This document shows positions 50,438 through 58,686 of a stretch of 64,000 nt of DNA, piece after piece (the first letter of the stretch is position 1; the number at the start of each line of letters is the position of its first letter). Source of the DNA: Metaruminococcus_A sp964607135 (GTDB taxonomy: Bacteria > Bacillota > Clostridia > Oscillospirales > Ruminococcaceae); NCBI GenBank assembly GCA_964607135.1, contig CAZSIV010000008.1:1-64000 (forward strand). Reading direction: 5' to 3'. The notes below the pieces were generated by a model. It saw only the letters and a program-made list of their open reading frames with translations, was not told where the DNA came from and made no database searches. A program made the translations under genes and the position numbers.

Positions 50438-52183
50438 CTACAGATTGCAGCAGACGATCCCGCGCTCCGCATCCAGCGTGACCACTGCGCCGCTTTTGAG
50501 CAGGCCGGTGGCGTTTGCCACGCCGACCAGCACCGGGAGATCCATCGCAAGGCCGACAATCGCCGCATGGGAGTTGGAGCCGGGCTGTTCGGTGATGATG
50601 CCGGAGCTCCGCTTGATCAGATCGAACAGAGCGTTCGACGTCTGCGGGATCACTAGAATATCCCCGTCCTTGAAATTCTCCGCCGCTTCCGCCGCATCCT
50701 TGCAGACGCACAGGCGGGCGCAGACGGTTTTGGATGTGATCCCCATGCCGGATGCCAGGATGTGCCCCACCACATGCACCTTCATCATGTTGGTGGTGCC
50801 GGACACTCCGAGAGGCACCCCCGCTGTAATGACAACCAAATCCCCGTCGTCGATGATTCCCGTTTTCTGGGCGGCGTCTACCGCGTGGTCAAAAAGCGCG
50901 TCGGTACTGCTCTCCTCTTTGATCAGCAGAGGGACGACTCCCCAGGAAAGGCTGAGCTGCCGGCAGACATGGGCGCTGGTCGTGCAGCCGATGATCGGCG
51001 CATAAGGGCGGTATTTCGAGATCATCCGGGCCGTTTTGCCCGATTTGGTGACGGTGATGATCGCCGTCGCCCCCAGGTCGTGCGCCGTCGTACAGGTCGC
51101 GTGAGAAATCGCGTTGGTGACGTCCGGCATCTCTTCATATTCCCGGGTCTTGAACCGCTTTACATAGTCGATATCCTGTTCCGCCCGGCAGGCGATCCGC
51201 ACCATCGTTTTGAGGGCTTCGACCGGGTAAAGGCCGGCCGCCGTCTCGCCGGAAAGCATGATGGCGCTGGTTCCGTCATAGATCGCGTTGGCAACGTCGG
51301 TGGATTCCGCACGGGTCGGCCGCGGGTTTTTCATCATCGAGTCGAGCATCTGGGTGGCGGTGATGACCTGTTTCCCGGCCGTATAGGCCTTTTTGATCAT
51401 CATTTTTTGCAGGACGGGGACTTCCTCAAGCGGGATTTCCACCCCCATATCGCCCCGGGCGACCATCACGCCGTCCGCGACCCGGAGGATCGCATCCAGG
51501 TTTTCCACCCCCTCGCCGTTCTCAATTTTGGCGATGATGTTGATGCTGTGGCAGTCGTATTCTTCCAAAATCTTCCGGATTTCCAGGATGTCGCCGGCGC
51601 TCCGGGTAAAGGAGGCGGCAATGATATCGAAGCCGTTTTCGATCCCGAAAACAATGTCCTCCCGGTCCTTTTCGCTGATGTAAGGCATCGAGAGCTTGAC
51701 GCCGGGGACATTAACCCCCTTGTTGTTCGAGACGGCTCCGTCGTTGAGCACCCGGCAGACGATGTCGGTATCGGTCACGCTGACGACCGACATCGAGATC
51801 AGCCCGTCGTCGAGCAGGATGGTCGCGCCCGGGTGGACATCGGCGGGAAGACCGTGGTAAGAGATCGAACAGCCCTTCTGCGTCCCCTCTATGTCCTGGG
51901 TCGTCAGGGTGAAAATCTCCCCTTTTGAGAGAACCGCCTTGCCATCCTTAAATTTGCCGATCCGGATCTCCGGCCCTTTTGTGTCCAGCAGGGCCGCCAC
52001 CGGAAGGTGAAGCTCCTCCCGGAGCCTTCTGACCCGTTCGATGTTCTTTTTATGATAGGCGTGATCCGCGTGGGAAAAGTTGAAACGCGCCGCGTTCATC
52101 CCGCCCAGCATCAGCTCCTTTAAGACGTTGTCGTCGTCTGTGGCAGGGCCCAGGGTACAGATAATCTTCGTCTTTCTCACCAT
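50438..52183 (-). CDS. pyk: Pyruvate kinase with C-terminal PEP-utilising domain
   Basis: About 581 residues. TKIICTLGPATDDDNVLKEL, then MNAARFNFSHADH, LLDTKGPEIRIGKF, the catalytic IIAKIENGEGVENLD and MVARGDMGVEIPLEEVP, and ATQMLDSMMKNPRPTRAE cover the TIM barrel and B-domain. The regulatory C-domain follows. The last 90 residues, ending PQTSNALFDLIKRSSGIITE with SNSHAAIVGLAMDLPVLVG, form the extra PEP-synthase-like phosphohistidine domain found in many Firmicutes pyruvate kinases (His in NSHA). It converts PEP and ADP to pyruvate and ATP. ATG 52183 follows GAGGAGG, 21 nt after oadG. Confidence 0.97.
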   Translation of the reverse strand: MVRKTKIICTLGPATDDDNVLKELMLGGMNAARFNFSHADHAYHKKNIERVRRLREELHLPVAALLDTKGPEIRIGKFKDGKAVLSKGEIFTLTTQDIEGTQKGCSISYHGLPADVHPGATILLDDGLISMSVVSVTDTDIVCRVLNDGAVSNNKGVNVPGVKLSMPYISEKDREDIVFGIENGFDIIAASFTRSAGDILEIRKILEEYDCHSINIIAKIENGEGVENLDAILRVADGVMVARGDMGVEIPLEEVPVLQKMMIKKAYTAGKQVITATQMLDSMMKNPRPTRAESTDVANAIYDGTSAIMLSGETAAGLYPVEALKTMVRIACRAEQDIDYVKRFKTREYEEMPDVTNAISHATCTTAHDLGATAIITVTKSGKTARMISKYRPYAPIIGCTTSAHVCRQLSLSWGVVPLLIKEESSTDALFDHAVDAAQKTGIIDDGDLVVITAGVPLGVSGTTNMMKVHVVGHILASGMGITSKTVCARLCVCKDAAEAAENFKDGDILVIPQTSNALFDLIKRSSGIITEQPGSNSHAAIVGLAMDLPVLVGVANATGLLKSGAVVTLDAERGIVCCNL

Positions 52184-52204
52184 GGCATCCAAACCTCCTC
52201 GGCG

Positions 52205-52360
52205 TTATTGGGATCGATCCGCCTTTGCGGAATCTTTTTTGCGGTTGCTGACCGTCAGCATGATCTGGGTCACGGCAAAAATCACAACGATTACCGTGAA
52301 AATAGCGAGCATCCCCATCCACATCAGGTTGAGAGAGGCTATAAACGCATCCATGTTCAT
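52205..52360 (-). CDS. oadG: OadG-like small subunit of a Na+-translocating decarboxylase
   Basis: 51 residues, too short for most ORF callers. ATG 52360 follows AAGGAGGATGTGGAAG. It has one N-terminal membrane helix (LMWMGMLAIFTVIVVIFAVT, about residues 12-31) and a short polar tail (NRKKDSAKADRS), the layout of gamma subunits that bridge OadA and OadB. It lies between oadB (15 nt) and pyk (21 nt) and shares their strand. The zinc-binding His-rich tail of classical OadG is missing, so it may be a minimal form. Confidence 0.75.
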   Translation of the reverse strand: MNMDAFIASLNLMWMGMLAIFTVIVVIFAVTQIMLTVSNRKKDSAKADRSQ

Positions 52361-52375
52361 CTTCCACATCCTCCT

Positions 52376-53527
52376 TTAATGGATCATCGTCGGCACGATG
52401 CCGAGTATGACGCCGCCGGCGACGACCGAGGCGATCTGCCCGGAGACGTTGGCGCCGACTGCGTGCATCAGCAGATGGTTGGTCGGGTCAGCCTCGAGCC
52501 CCATCTTCTGGATGACGCGGGAGGACATCGGGAAGGCGGAGATGCCGGCCGCCCCGACCATGGGGTTGATTTTATTTTTAGAGAACAGGTTGAGGAGCTT
52601 CGCAAAGAAGACCCCCGCAAAGGTGTCGAATACAAAGGCGACGAGGCCGAGCCCCATGATGAAGAGGGTCTGGAGATTGACGAAGCTCTCCGCCTTCATG
52701 CTGGCGGCAATGGTGATGCCGAGCACCAGAGTGATCAGGTTCGCGAGCTGGTTCTGCGCCGTTTCCGACATTGCGCGGAGAACGCCGCACTCCCGCAGAA
52801 GGTTGCCGAACATTAAGAAGCCGACCAGCGAGACCGACGCGGGCGCGACTAAACCGGCGATCATGGTGACGATGATCGGGAAGAGAATCCGCGTCATCTT
52901 GGACACGCCCTGCGGATTGTAGACCATCTTGATGGCCCGCTCCTTTTTGGTGGTCGAGAGCTTGATGGCAAACGGCTGGATGATCGGCACCAGCGCCATA
53001 TAGGAATAGGCCGCGACGGCAATCGCTCCCATATACCGGCTGCCGAGCACCTGGGAGACCAGGATGGAGGTCGGCCCGTCCGCCGCACCGATGATCCCGA
53101 TCGAGGCCGCATCGGTCAGGTCGAAGCCCAAAAGGGTCGCAACCATAATGGTGAAGAAGATGCCGAATTGGGACGCCGCCCCGAACAGGAGCAGCTTGGG
53201 ATTGACCAGCAGCGGGCCGAAGTCGATCATTGCGCCGATGCCGATGAAGAGCAGCAGCGGCATCGCCTCCGACGCTTCGATCCCGATCCGGAACATCCAG
53301 TCGATAATTCCGGGAACTTCGCCGATCCCCTCCATCATCTGGTCGACCGCGCCGGAAAACGGCAGGTTGACAAGGATGGCGCCAAACCCGATCGGGAGAA
53401 GCAGGGCCGGTTCCAGCTCTTTTTTGATGGCGAGGAAGATTAACACACCGCCGATGACAAACATCACCCAGATTCTCCAGCTGTCCGGTTTGAACAGCTC
53501 CAGGATGCCCTCGATTAGAAACTCCAT
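52376..53527 (-). CDS. oadB: Na+-translocating decarboxylase beta subunit
   Basis: 383 residues with about nine or ten membrane helices. Conserved family blocks are ALLLPIGFGAILVNLP, GIEASEAMPLLLFIGIGAMI, DFGPLLVNPKLLLFGAASQF, the carboxyl-transfer/Na+ motif SIGIIGAADGPTSILVS, and SSRVIQKMGLEADPTNHLLM with GANVSGQIASVVAGG. It pumps Na+ while decarboxylating carboxybiotin. The carboxyltransferase alpha subunit and the biotin carrier are not in the window. The operon dedA-oadB-oadG-pyk links it with pyruvate production. Confidence 0.96.
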   Translation of the reverse strand: MEFLIEGILELFKPDSWRIWVMFVIGGVLIFLAIKKELEPALLLPIGFGAILVNLPFSGAVDQMMEGIGEVPGIIDWMFRIGIEASEAMPLLLFIGIGAMIDFGPLLVNPKLLLFGAASQFGIFFTIMVATLLGFDLTDAASIGIIGAADGPTSILVSQVLGSRYMGAIAVAAYSYMALVPIIQPFAIKLSTTKKERAIKMVYNPQGVSKMTRILFPIIVTMIAGLVAPASVSLVGFLMFGNLLRECGVLRAMSETAQNQLANLITLVLGITIAASMKAESFVNLQTLFIMGLGLVAFVFDTFAGVFFAKLLNLFSKNKINPMVGAAGISAFPMSSRVIQKMGLEADPTNHLLMHAVGANVSGQIASVVAGGVILGIVPTMIH

Positions 53528-53545
53528 TGAAACATTCCCCTTTTT

Positions 53546-54169
53546 TTATTTTCCCGCCCTGTCAAACGCAGGGCGTTTTTCCCTTTTTCGTTTCCAGCAC
53601 CGGCGGGCAATCAGCAGCCCCGCCAGAATGATACAGACCGGAAGAAGAATTAGTTTATACCGATTGTAATATTCTGTGACAATATTCCAATTTTCAGCAA
53701 ATAAATACCCCAATCCGATCAGGACAGCGTTCCAGACCGTCACCCCGACAGCCGTCGCCCCCAGATAACCCCAAAGGTTTTGACGGGAAATTCCCGCGAT
53801 AAATGAGATATAGGTTCTGCACAGGGGGATCAGCCGCCCAATGCAGACCGAGAGGGATGCGTACTGTTCATACTTTTTCTGTGAAGCGTCGAGCCCTTTT
53901 CCGGCTTTTGGGAACCTCCGCTTGATCTTCTCCACCAGCGGATAGCCGCCGAAATAACCAATCAGGTAACAGACGAGCGCCCCCAGCACCCCCGCGAGGA
54001 CGCTGAACCCTAAAATCGCGGAAAAAACCCATCCGCTTTGGGATGCAACCGCCCCGGAAAAGGGGAGCACCACCTCGCTTGGAAGCGGAAAGCAGGCATA
54101 CTCTAATAAGATTAACATAAAAACAGCGGCAAGTCCATATGATTCGATGGCATTCATGACAAATTCCAT
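53546..54169 (-). CDS. DedA-family membrane protein
   Basis: About 207 residues. The DedA hallmarks are LLEYACFPLPSEVVLPFSGA (re-entrant E-x3-P-x2-P-E motif), LIGYFGGYPLVEKIKRRFPK and IGRLIPLCRTYISFIAGISR (the conserved Gly-Arg helix). Bacterial members move or flip undecaprenyl or phosphatidylethanolamine lipids (family knowledge). ATG 54169 or ATG 54157 could be used. It lies 18 nt upstream of oadB on the same strand. A hairpin GCCCTG/CAGGGC lies in that gap, pointing toward the plus strand. Confidence 0.92.
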   Translation of the reverse strand: MEFVMNAIESYGLAAVFMLILLEYACFPLPSEVVLPFSGAVASQSGWVFSAILGFSVLAGVLGALVCYLIGYFGGYPLVEKIKRRFPKAGKGLDASQKKYEQYASLSVCIGRLIPLCRTYISFIAGISRQNLWGYLGATAVGVTVWNAVLIGLGYLFAENWNIVTEYYNRYKLILLPVCIILAGLLIARRCWKRKREKRPAFDRAGK

Positions 54170-54244
54170 TTTCCAACACCTCAACCGGCAAGTCTGGCCC
54201 TGAGCAGGCCGTTTCTCTACCAGTTTATGGCTGCGCTGTTCCCG

Positions 54245-54964
54245 TCATTCCGTTTTTTGGGCTAAGCCGCGGAGAACCTCCCCGGCGATCATCAGTCCGG
54301 CTACAGACGGGACAAAGGAAACACTGCCGGGAACCTGCCGTTTTCCGGACGCGTCGTCTTCCTCGGCGGGCAGGGGCTTGAGGGGGCGCTCCCTGGAATA
54401 GAGCACCTTCAGCCCCCGCACTCCTCTCGCCTTCAGCTCCCGGCGGAGAACGCGGGCCAGCGGGCAGACCGAGGTTTCATAGATGTCGGCGATTTCAAAC
54501 CGGGACGGATCGAGCTTATTCCCTGTCCCCATTGAACTGATGATCGGCGTCCCGTATTCCTCCGCCTTTTCCGCCAGCACGATCTTGGCGGCGACAGTAT
54601 CCACCGCGTCGACGATGTAATCGCATTCCCGGAGCGGGAAGGAATCGATATTTTCGGGCAGGAGGAATTCGACCCGTGCCTCGACCCGAGCCGCGGGATT
54701 GATAGAGAGAATCCGTTCCTTCATCACCTCGACCTTCCGCCTTCCGATCGTTTCATGGGTGGCGATCAGCTGGCGGTTAAGGTTTGTGAGGCTGACGGTG
54801 TCGTGATCGACGAGGATCAGGCGGCCCACCCCGCCGCGGGCCAACGCCTCGGCTGCATAGGAGCCCACCCCGCCGACCCCGAACAAAAGGACGGTGGAAT
54901 GCTTCAGCCGCTCCATCGCATCTCTGCCGAGGAGAATCTCGGTGCGGGAAAATTCATTCTGCAT
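54245..54964 (-). CDS. tcdA: tRNA threonylcarbamoyladenosine dehydratase (TcdA/CsdL)
   Basis: 239 residues. The ThiF/E1-like nucleotide-binding motif is FGVGGVGSYAAEALARGGVG. It is followed by LILVDHDTVSLTNLNRQLIA, DYIVDAVDTVAAKIVL, IISSMGTGNKLDPSRFEIAD and YETSVCPLARVLRRELKARG, the family signatures. It cyclises t6A37 to ct6A in tRNA using ATP. It overlaps the ridA stop by 11 nt and is coupled to it. Confidence 0.95.
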   Translation of the reverse strand: MQNEFSRTEILLGRDAMERLKHSTVLLFGVGGVGSYAAEALARGGVGRLILVDHDTVSLTNLNRQLIATHETIGRRKVEVMKERILSINPAARVEARVEFLLPENIDSFPLRECDYIVDAVDTVAAKIVLAEKAEEYGTPIISSMGTGNKLDPSRFEIADIYETSVCPLARVLRRELKARGVRGLKVLYSRERPLKPLPAEEDDASGKRQVPGSVSFVPSVAGLMIAGEVLRGLAQKTE

Positions 54965-55346
54965 CCTGTTTCACCACCGCAATCGCTTCGATTTCGACCG
55001 CCGCTCCCCGCGGCAGCGCAGAAACTTCGACACAGGAACGCGCCGGGCAGGAATTCCCAAAACGGGCGGCATATGCTTCATTGACAAGGGGGAAGTCCTC
55101 CATCCGCGTCAAAAAGACGGTGCATTTTACAACATCGCTCAGCGAAAGCCCCGCGGCAGATAAAATCCCGCGGATGTTTTCCAGACATTTCGCCGTCTGA
55201 TTTATGATCCCATCCGCCATTTCTCCCGTTTCGGCGTCGAGCGGGAGCTGCCCCGAAACGAAGACGAATCCGCCGGCCCTGACAGCCTGCGAATAAGGCC
55301 CGATTGCAGCAGGAGCCATACCGCTTTTAATCTCCTCTTTTGCCAT
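54954..55346 (-). CDS. ridA: RidA (2-iminobutanoate/2-iminopropanoate deaminase)
   Basis: 130 residues. The RidA fingerprint includes AAIGPYSQAVRAGGFVFVSG, QLPLDAETGEMADGIINQTA, the active-site Arg in PARSCVEVSALPRGAAVEIE, and the terminal AIAVV. It removes reactive imine/enamine intermediates from PLP enzymes in the cytoplasm. It is the first gene of a run continuing into tcdA and has its own promoter. Confidence 0.95.
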   Translation of the reverse strand: MAKEEIKSGMAPAAIGPYSQAVRAGGFVFVSGQLPLDAETGEMADGIINQTAKCLENIRGILSAAGLSLSDVVKCTVFLTRMEDFPLVNEAYAARFGNSCPARSCVEVSALPRGAAVEIEAIAVVKQDAE

Positions 55347-55410
55347 AACATCCTCCCGTTTAAGCTCGAACTTCCTGCCTTTTCCAGAACATCCGGCCGA
55401 ATCTTTCCTA

Positions 55411-55439
55411 ATTATAGCATATCTTTCCCAGGGAGCAAA
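55411..55439 (-). promoter_or_regulatory. Promoter of the ridA-tcdA unit
   Basis: Minus strand: TTTGCT (55434-55439), a 17-bp spacer and TATAAT (55411-55416). Confidence 0.6.
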
Positions 55440-55442
55440 CCA

Positions 55443-55477
55443 AAAACACCCGGCGTTTCAATTCGCCGGGTGTTTTT
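55443..55477 (-). terminator. Terminator of aroF
   Basis: A 13-bp stem, AAAACACCCGGCG with CGCCGGGTGTTTT, and an 8-nt loop with T-runs, 25 nt after the aroF stop. Confidence 0.85.
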
Positions 55478-55501
55478 GCCGGAAATCCGGCCGCATGAAT
55501 T

Positions 55502-56512
55502 TCAGAGTGTTTTTCCCTCCAGCCCGCAGAGGGTGCGGACGTCCCCCATCACCTGGTCGAAAACGTCCGGCGTGATGGACTGTGCACCGTCGCAGAGAGC
55601 CGCCGGCGGGTTGGGATGGACTTCGACCATCAGGCCGTCCGCCCCGGCGACGACAGCAGTTTTCGCAAGGACAGGCACCAGCGCCGCAATCCCGGATGCG
55701 TGGCTCGGGTCGACGATGACTGGGAGGTGGGATTTCTGTTTCAAAAGCGGGATCGCCGAGATGTCGAGGGTGTTCCGGGTGGCGGTCTCAAAGGTGCGGA
55801 TTCCCCGCTCGCAGAGGATGACGTTCGGGTTCCCCCCTGAAACGATATATTCGGCGCTCATCAGCAGCTCTTCCATCGTGCTGGAAAGTCCCCGCTTCAA
55901 CAGAATCGGTTTATCGCAGTGCCCGAGCTCGGAAAGCATCTCGAAGTTCTGCATATTCCGTGCGCCGACCTGGATCACATCCACCTCGCCGTAGAGATCA
56001 ATATACCGCAGGCTGGTCAGCTCGGTTACGATGGGGAGCCCCGTTTCCTTCTTCGCTTCGAGCAAAAGCTCGATTCCCTCCGCCTTCAGGCCGCGGAAGG
56101 CATAGGGGGATGTTCTCGGTTTAAAGGCACCGCCCCGCAGGAATTTGGCGCCCGCCGCTTTCATCCGCTTCGCCGCGCCGACGATCTGCTCCGGGGATTC
56201 AACCGAGCAGGGACCGGCGATCACGCCGAAGCTCCCCCCGCCGATCCTCCCCCCGCCGGCTTCGACTGCGGTATCCTCCGGATGAAACTTCCGGTTGACC
56301 AGCTTATAGGGCTCGGAAACCCGCTTGACCGCCTCGACGATGTCGAGGGCTTCCAGCGCTTCCTGATCGATTTTGGAAACATCCCCGACCAGCCCGAACA
56401 GGGTGGTATGGGTTCCTTCGCTGAAATGGATCCCGACTCCTTTGTTCTTCAACCGTCCTAAAAGATCTTCCACTTTCTGTTTTGGTGCGTTTTGCTTGAG
56501 AATGACAATCAT
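55502..56512 (-). CDS. aroF: 3-deoxy-7-phosphoheptulonate synthase (DAHP synthase, type I-beta)
   Basis: 336 residues. The N-terminal ferredoxin-like regulatory module (about 1-70, MIVILKQNAPKQKVEDLLGR) precedes the catalytic barrel with VIAGPCSVESPEQIV, LRGGAFKPRTSPYAFRGL, VIQVGARNMQNFEML, PILLKRGLSSTMEELL, VILCERGIRTFE and PVIVDPSHASGI. It condenses PEP and erythrose 4-phosphate, the entry to aromatic amino-acid synthesis. The ACT-like N-terminus suggests feedback control by Phe or Tyr. ATG 56512 follows AAAGAGAGG. A leader peptide with Phe-Tyr-Tyr and a terminator lie upstream, giving a second, attenuation-based control. Confidence 0.97.
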   Translation of the reverse strand: MIVILKQNAPKQKVEDLLGRLKNKGVGIHFSEGTHTTLFGLVGDVSKIDQEALEALDIVEAVKRVSEPYKLVNRKFHPEDTAVEAGGGRIGGGSFGVIAGPCSVESPEQIVGAAKRMKAAGAKFLRGGAFKPRTSPYAFRGLKAEGIELLLEAKKETGLPIVTELTSLRYIDLYGEVDVIQVGARNMQNFEMLSELGHCDKPILLKRGLSSTMEELLMSAEYIVSGGNPNVILCERGIRTFETATRNTLDISAIPLLKQKSHLPVIVDPSHASGIAALVPVLAKTAVVAGADGLMVEVHPNPPAALCDGAQSITPDVFDQVMGDVRTLCGLEGKTL

Positions 56513-56575
56513 AAGAAACCTCTCTTTCTTCCGACAGGCAGGCGGCCGCATCCTTCCGGTTTGACGGCAGATAAA

Positions 56576-56605
56576 AAGGCCGGCAACCGGAATCGGTTGT
56601 CGACC
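56576..56605 (-). terminator. Attenuator terminator in the aroF leader
   Basis: Minus strand: GGTCGACAACCG-ATTC-CGGTTGCCGGCC (56578-56605; one mismatch and one G-T pair), followed by TTTTTAT. It is between the leader peptide and aroF. Confidence 0.8.
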
Positions 56606-56625
56606 TGGCGAATACAGCGGAAAAT

Positions 56626-56715
56626 TCAATGCTGTAAAACAGGACACCGCAAACAACCCGACTCCAAAACAGCCAGGCAGTAATAAAATCGATGATGGTT
56701 CCTGTTAATCAGCAT
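56626..56715 (-). CDS. Leader peptide of aroF with Phe-Tyr-Tyr codons
   Basis: A 29-residue frame, ATG 56713-56715 to TGA 56626-56628, with AGAGGT 8 nt before the ATG. It begins MLINRNHHRFYYCLAVLESG. The contiguous Phe, Tyr, Tyr codons (10-12) are where a ribosome would stall if aromatic aminoacyl-tRNA were low. It lies between a near-consensus promoter and the aroF terminator, which is the usual order for transcription attenuation. Its end overlaps sequences that could pair with the terminator stem region. Confidence 0.75.
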   Translation of the reverse strand: MLINRNHHRFYYCLAVLESGCLRCPVLQH

Positions 56716-56761
56716 TGCAATTTACCTCTTCGTTTGCTTTAACACTTTAAAGCGCATTCTT

Positions 56762-56790
56762 ATCATAACAAACTTCTTGCATTTTGTCAA
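56762..56790 (-). promoter_or_regulatory. Promoter of the aroF leader
   Basis: Minus strand: TTGACA (56785-56790), a 17-bp spacer and TATGAT (56762-56767). Confidence 0.85.
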
Positions 56791-56884
56791 GCCTTGTTTC
56801 AAAGAGAACATTGGATGCTGCCGTGCGGCCGACATAATGCTGTGAAAGCTTTCGTCCCGCAAGCGATTTGACGACCTTGAAAAA

Positions 56885-56909
56885 ATCCCCCGCCTCTAAG
56901 GCGGGGGAT
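56885..56909 (-). terminator. Terminator of the CE15-like esterase gene
   Basis: ATCCCCCGCC pairs with GGCGGGGGAT. On the minus strand TTTTTTC follows. Confidence 0.85.
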
Positions 56910-56922
56910 GCTGCGCACCATG

Positions 56923-57993
56923 CTATAACACTTTATCCGCGTAATTGATAAACTCGTCCCACTCATAGGGGGAAAGGGCGTGCGCGCCCCGGCGGAGATG
57001 ATAAGCGATCTTTCCGCTCTGGTCGACCGTGCCGACGATCGGGAACGCCTCCAGGCAGAGCGGCTTTTCGCCGTAAAGCGCATAGATTTCACCGGCGTAT
57101 TTGGCGGAGAGAAACTCCGAGGACGGACCGGACCAGAGATCCTCCACAGCACTCGGCACATAAAGGGCGCGGGGCGCGATCAGAGAGAGGAGCATATGCT
57201 GGTCGAAGGGCATCTTCTCCTCATCGGCGCCGAATGCCCGATAATTGGAGCAGAACCAGCAGGGAAAGCCTTTGCAGATATCTTTGATGTGCTCCCCCAG
57301 CTTTCCGCGGGTGATCGCCGTCCCGCCGCAGCCCGACTCGTTGCTGCAAACGAGCCCAAACCGCGGGTCGGACGCGCCGCACCAGAGGGCGGCCTTGCCG
57401 GTGCGGGAATGGCCGACGATCGCGGCGCGGCCGGCGTCGATCTCCGGAATCGTCTCGACGACGTCCATCAGCCGGGAAGCGGCCCAGGCCCAGCTGGCAA
57501 TCGCCCCCCAGGTATTGTCCTTCCGAACGCCGTCCGGCTCCTTGACGACCGCGTGGAGCCCGCCCGAAAAATCGTTGTTGTCGTCGGTGCAGACCTCGGG
57601 ATAGTAAAAACGGGCGAGCGCATAGCCCCTTTTTAAAAGCTTCTCTTTAAACACATGTGTCGCCTGGTCCGGGAACTGGATCAGCTCAAAAACAGGGCAG
57701 GGCTGATCCGCCTTGGGAACAGAAAGATATCCGTTAAAGCTGTGGGAGCCAAATTTTGTCTTTGTGGTGATCACGATCCGGTATTCAATAGCGGCGTCGG
57801 CTTCCTCCCGCTCCAGGGTGTGGGAAACTTCGGCTTCAACTTTCGGCATCCGGCCGTAAACGTTGTCGGCAAAAAAGTCGTAGAGCTCGCCGCGGCGCTT
57901 TCCTTCCCACTGCTCCACCGTCGTCACCCTGCTGCCGTCGCGGCAGGTTAGAATCTGGGGAAGTTCGGACTGCTTCGGAAGATAGTGCTTCAT
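56923..57993 (-). CDS. CE15-like (glucuronoyl/acetylxylan) esterase
   Basis: 356 residues from ATG 57993 (AAAGGAG upstream), no signal peptide. The serine-hydrolase nucleophile motif is AAIVGHSRTGKAALWCGASD, with SNESGCGGTAITRGKLGE after it. Both match the glucuronoyl-esterase (CE15) pattern G-x-S-R-x-G-K, here with His before Ser instead of Cys. The C-terminal RRGAHALSPYEWDEFINYAD supplies the His. It would remove methyl-glucuronate or acyl groups from xylan-derived fragments, fitting with the GH3 xylosidase-type gene at 28.8 kb. Confidence 0.88.
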   Translation of the reverse strand: MKHYLPKQSELPQILTCRDGSRVTTVEQWEGKRRGELYDFFADNVYGRMPKVEAEVSHTLEREEADAAIEYRIVITTKTKFGSHSFNGYLSVPKADQPCPVFELIQFPDQATHVFKEKLLKRGYALARFYYPEVCTDDNNDFSGGLHAVVKEPDGVRKDNTWGAIASWAWAASRLMDVVETIPEIDAGRAAIVGHSRTGKAALWCGASDPRFGLVCSNESGCGGTAITRGKLGEHIKDICKGFPCWFCSNYRAFGADEEKMPFDQHMLLSLIAPRALYVPSAVEDLWSGPSSEFLSAKYAGEIYALYGEKPLCLEAFPIVGTVDQSGKIAYHLRRGAHALSPYEWDEFINYADKVL

Positions 57994-58028
57994 TCTTTTT
58001 TCTCCTTTTCTTGCTTGATTCATCGCTG

Positions 58029-58643
58029 CCCTCGATTGACAAAGGCAGGGTACCCCTGCGGGCAATTCGCACACCAAGGTTTTGCCGATTTTTGAGTTTT
58101 AGGCCTGCGAGGCGCCTTGTACAAACTACACACTTCACTTGGCGGGTACCCCTGCGGGCAATTCGCACACTAAGGTTTTGCCGATTTTTGAGTTTCAGTC
58201 CTGCGAGGCGCCTTGTACAAACTACACACTTCGCTTGGCGGGTACCCCTGCGGGCAATTCGCACACCAAGGTTTTGCCGGTTTTTGAGTTTCAGTCCTGC
58301 GAGGCGCCTTGTACAAACTACACACTTCACTTGGCGGGTACCCCTGCGGGCAATTCGCACACTAAGGTTTTGCCGATTTTTGAGTTTCAGTCCTGCGAGG
58401 CGCCTTGTACAAACTACACACTTCGCTTGGCGGGTACCCCTGCGGGGCAATTTCGCACACCAAGGTTTTGCCGATTTTTGAGTTTCAGTCCTGCGAGGTA
58501 CTTTGTACAAACTATGTATCTCGCGGGTTACGGGACTGCAAGTCTTGTACTGCCTAGGTATCGCGTTTGTCCTGCCCGGGCACGGGCGCGGATGCACTCC
58601 GCACCGCCCTGTAAAACCATGTCTGCACTTGTCAATCGAGGGT
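58029..58643. repeat. Interspersed repeat, copy B (615 bp) with 14-bp perfect terminal inverted repeats
   Basis: The left end CCCTCGATTGACAAAGGCA (58029-58047) and the right end TGCACTTGTCAATCGAGGGT (58624-58643) share CCCTCGATTGACAA as a perfect 14-bp inverted repeat. The interior has tandem 96-bp units and a unique tail similar to copy A (ATCGCGTTTG..CACTCCGC). Long frames on both strands exist only because 96 is a multiple of three. It lies between the esterase and a GNAT gene, non-coding. Confidence 0.85.
58048..58524. repeat. Tandem repeat of 96-bp units (about five)
   Basis: Unit starts (GGGTACCCCTGCGGG) are at 58048, 58144, 58240, 58336 and 58432, exactly 96 bp apart. Units 1, 3 and 5 read CACCAAGG and units 2 and 4 read CACTAAGG. 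Units 1 and 3 end CTTCAC and units 2 and 4 end CTTCGC, so a 192-bp dimer was duplicated. The last unit has two 1-bp insertions and a diverged end. Confidence 0.93.
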
Positions 58644-58686
58644 AAGAATACTATACGACAAACGGGAAGGATCGTCAAGCGGGAAA

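Noticed and set aside
58029..58643. CRISPR array
   Set aside because: Units are directly adjacent and nearly identical over their full 96 bp. There are no variable spacers and no cas genes.
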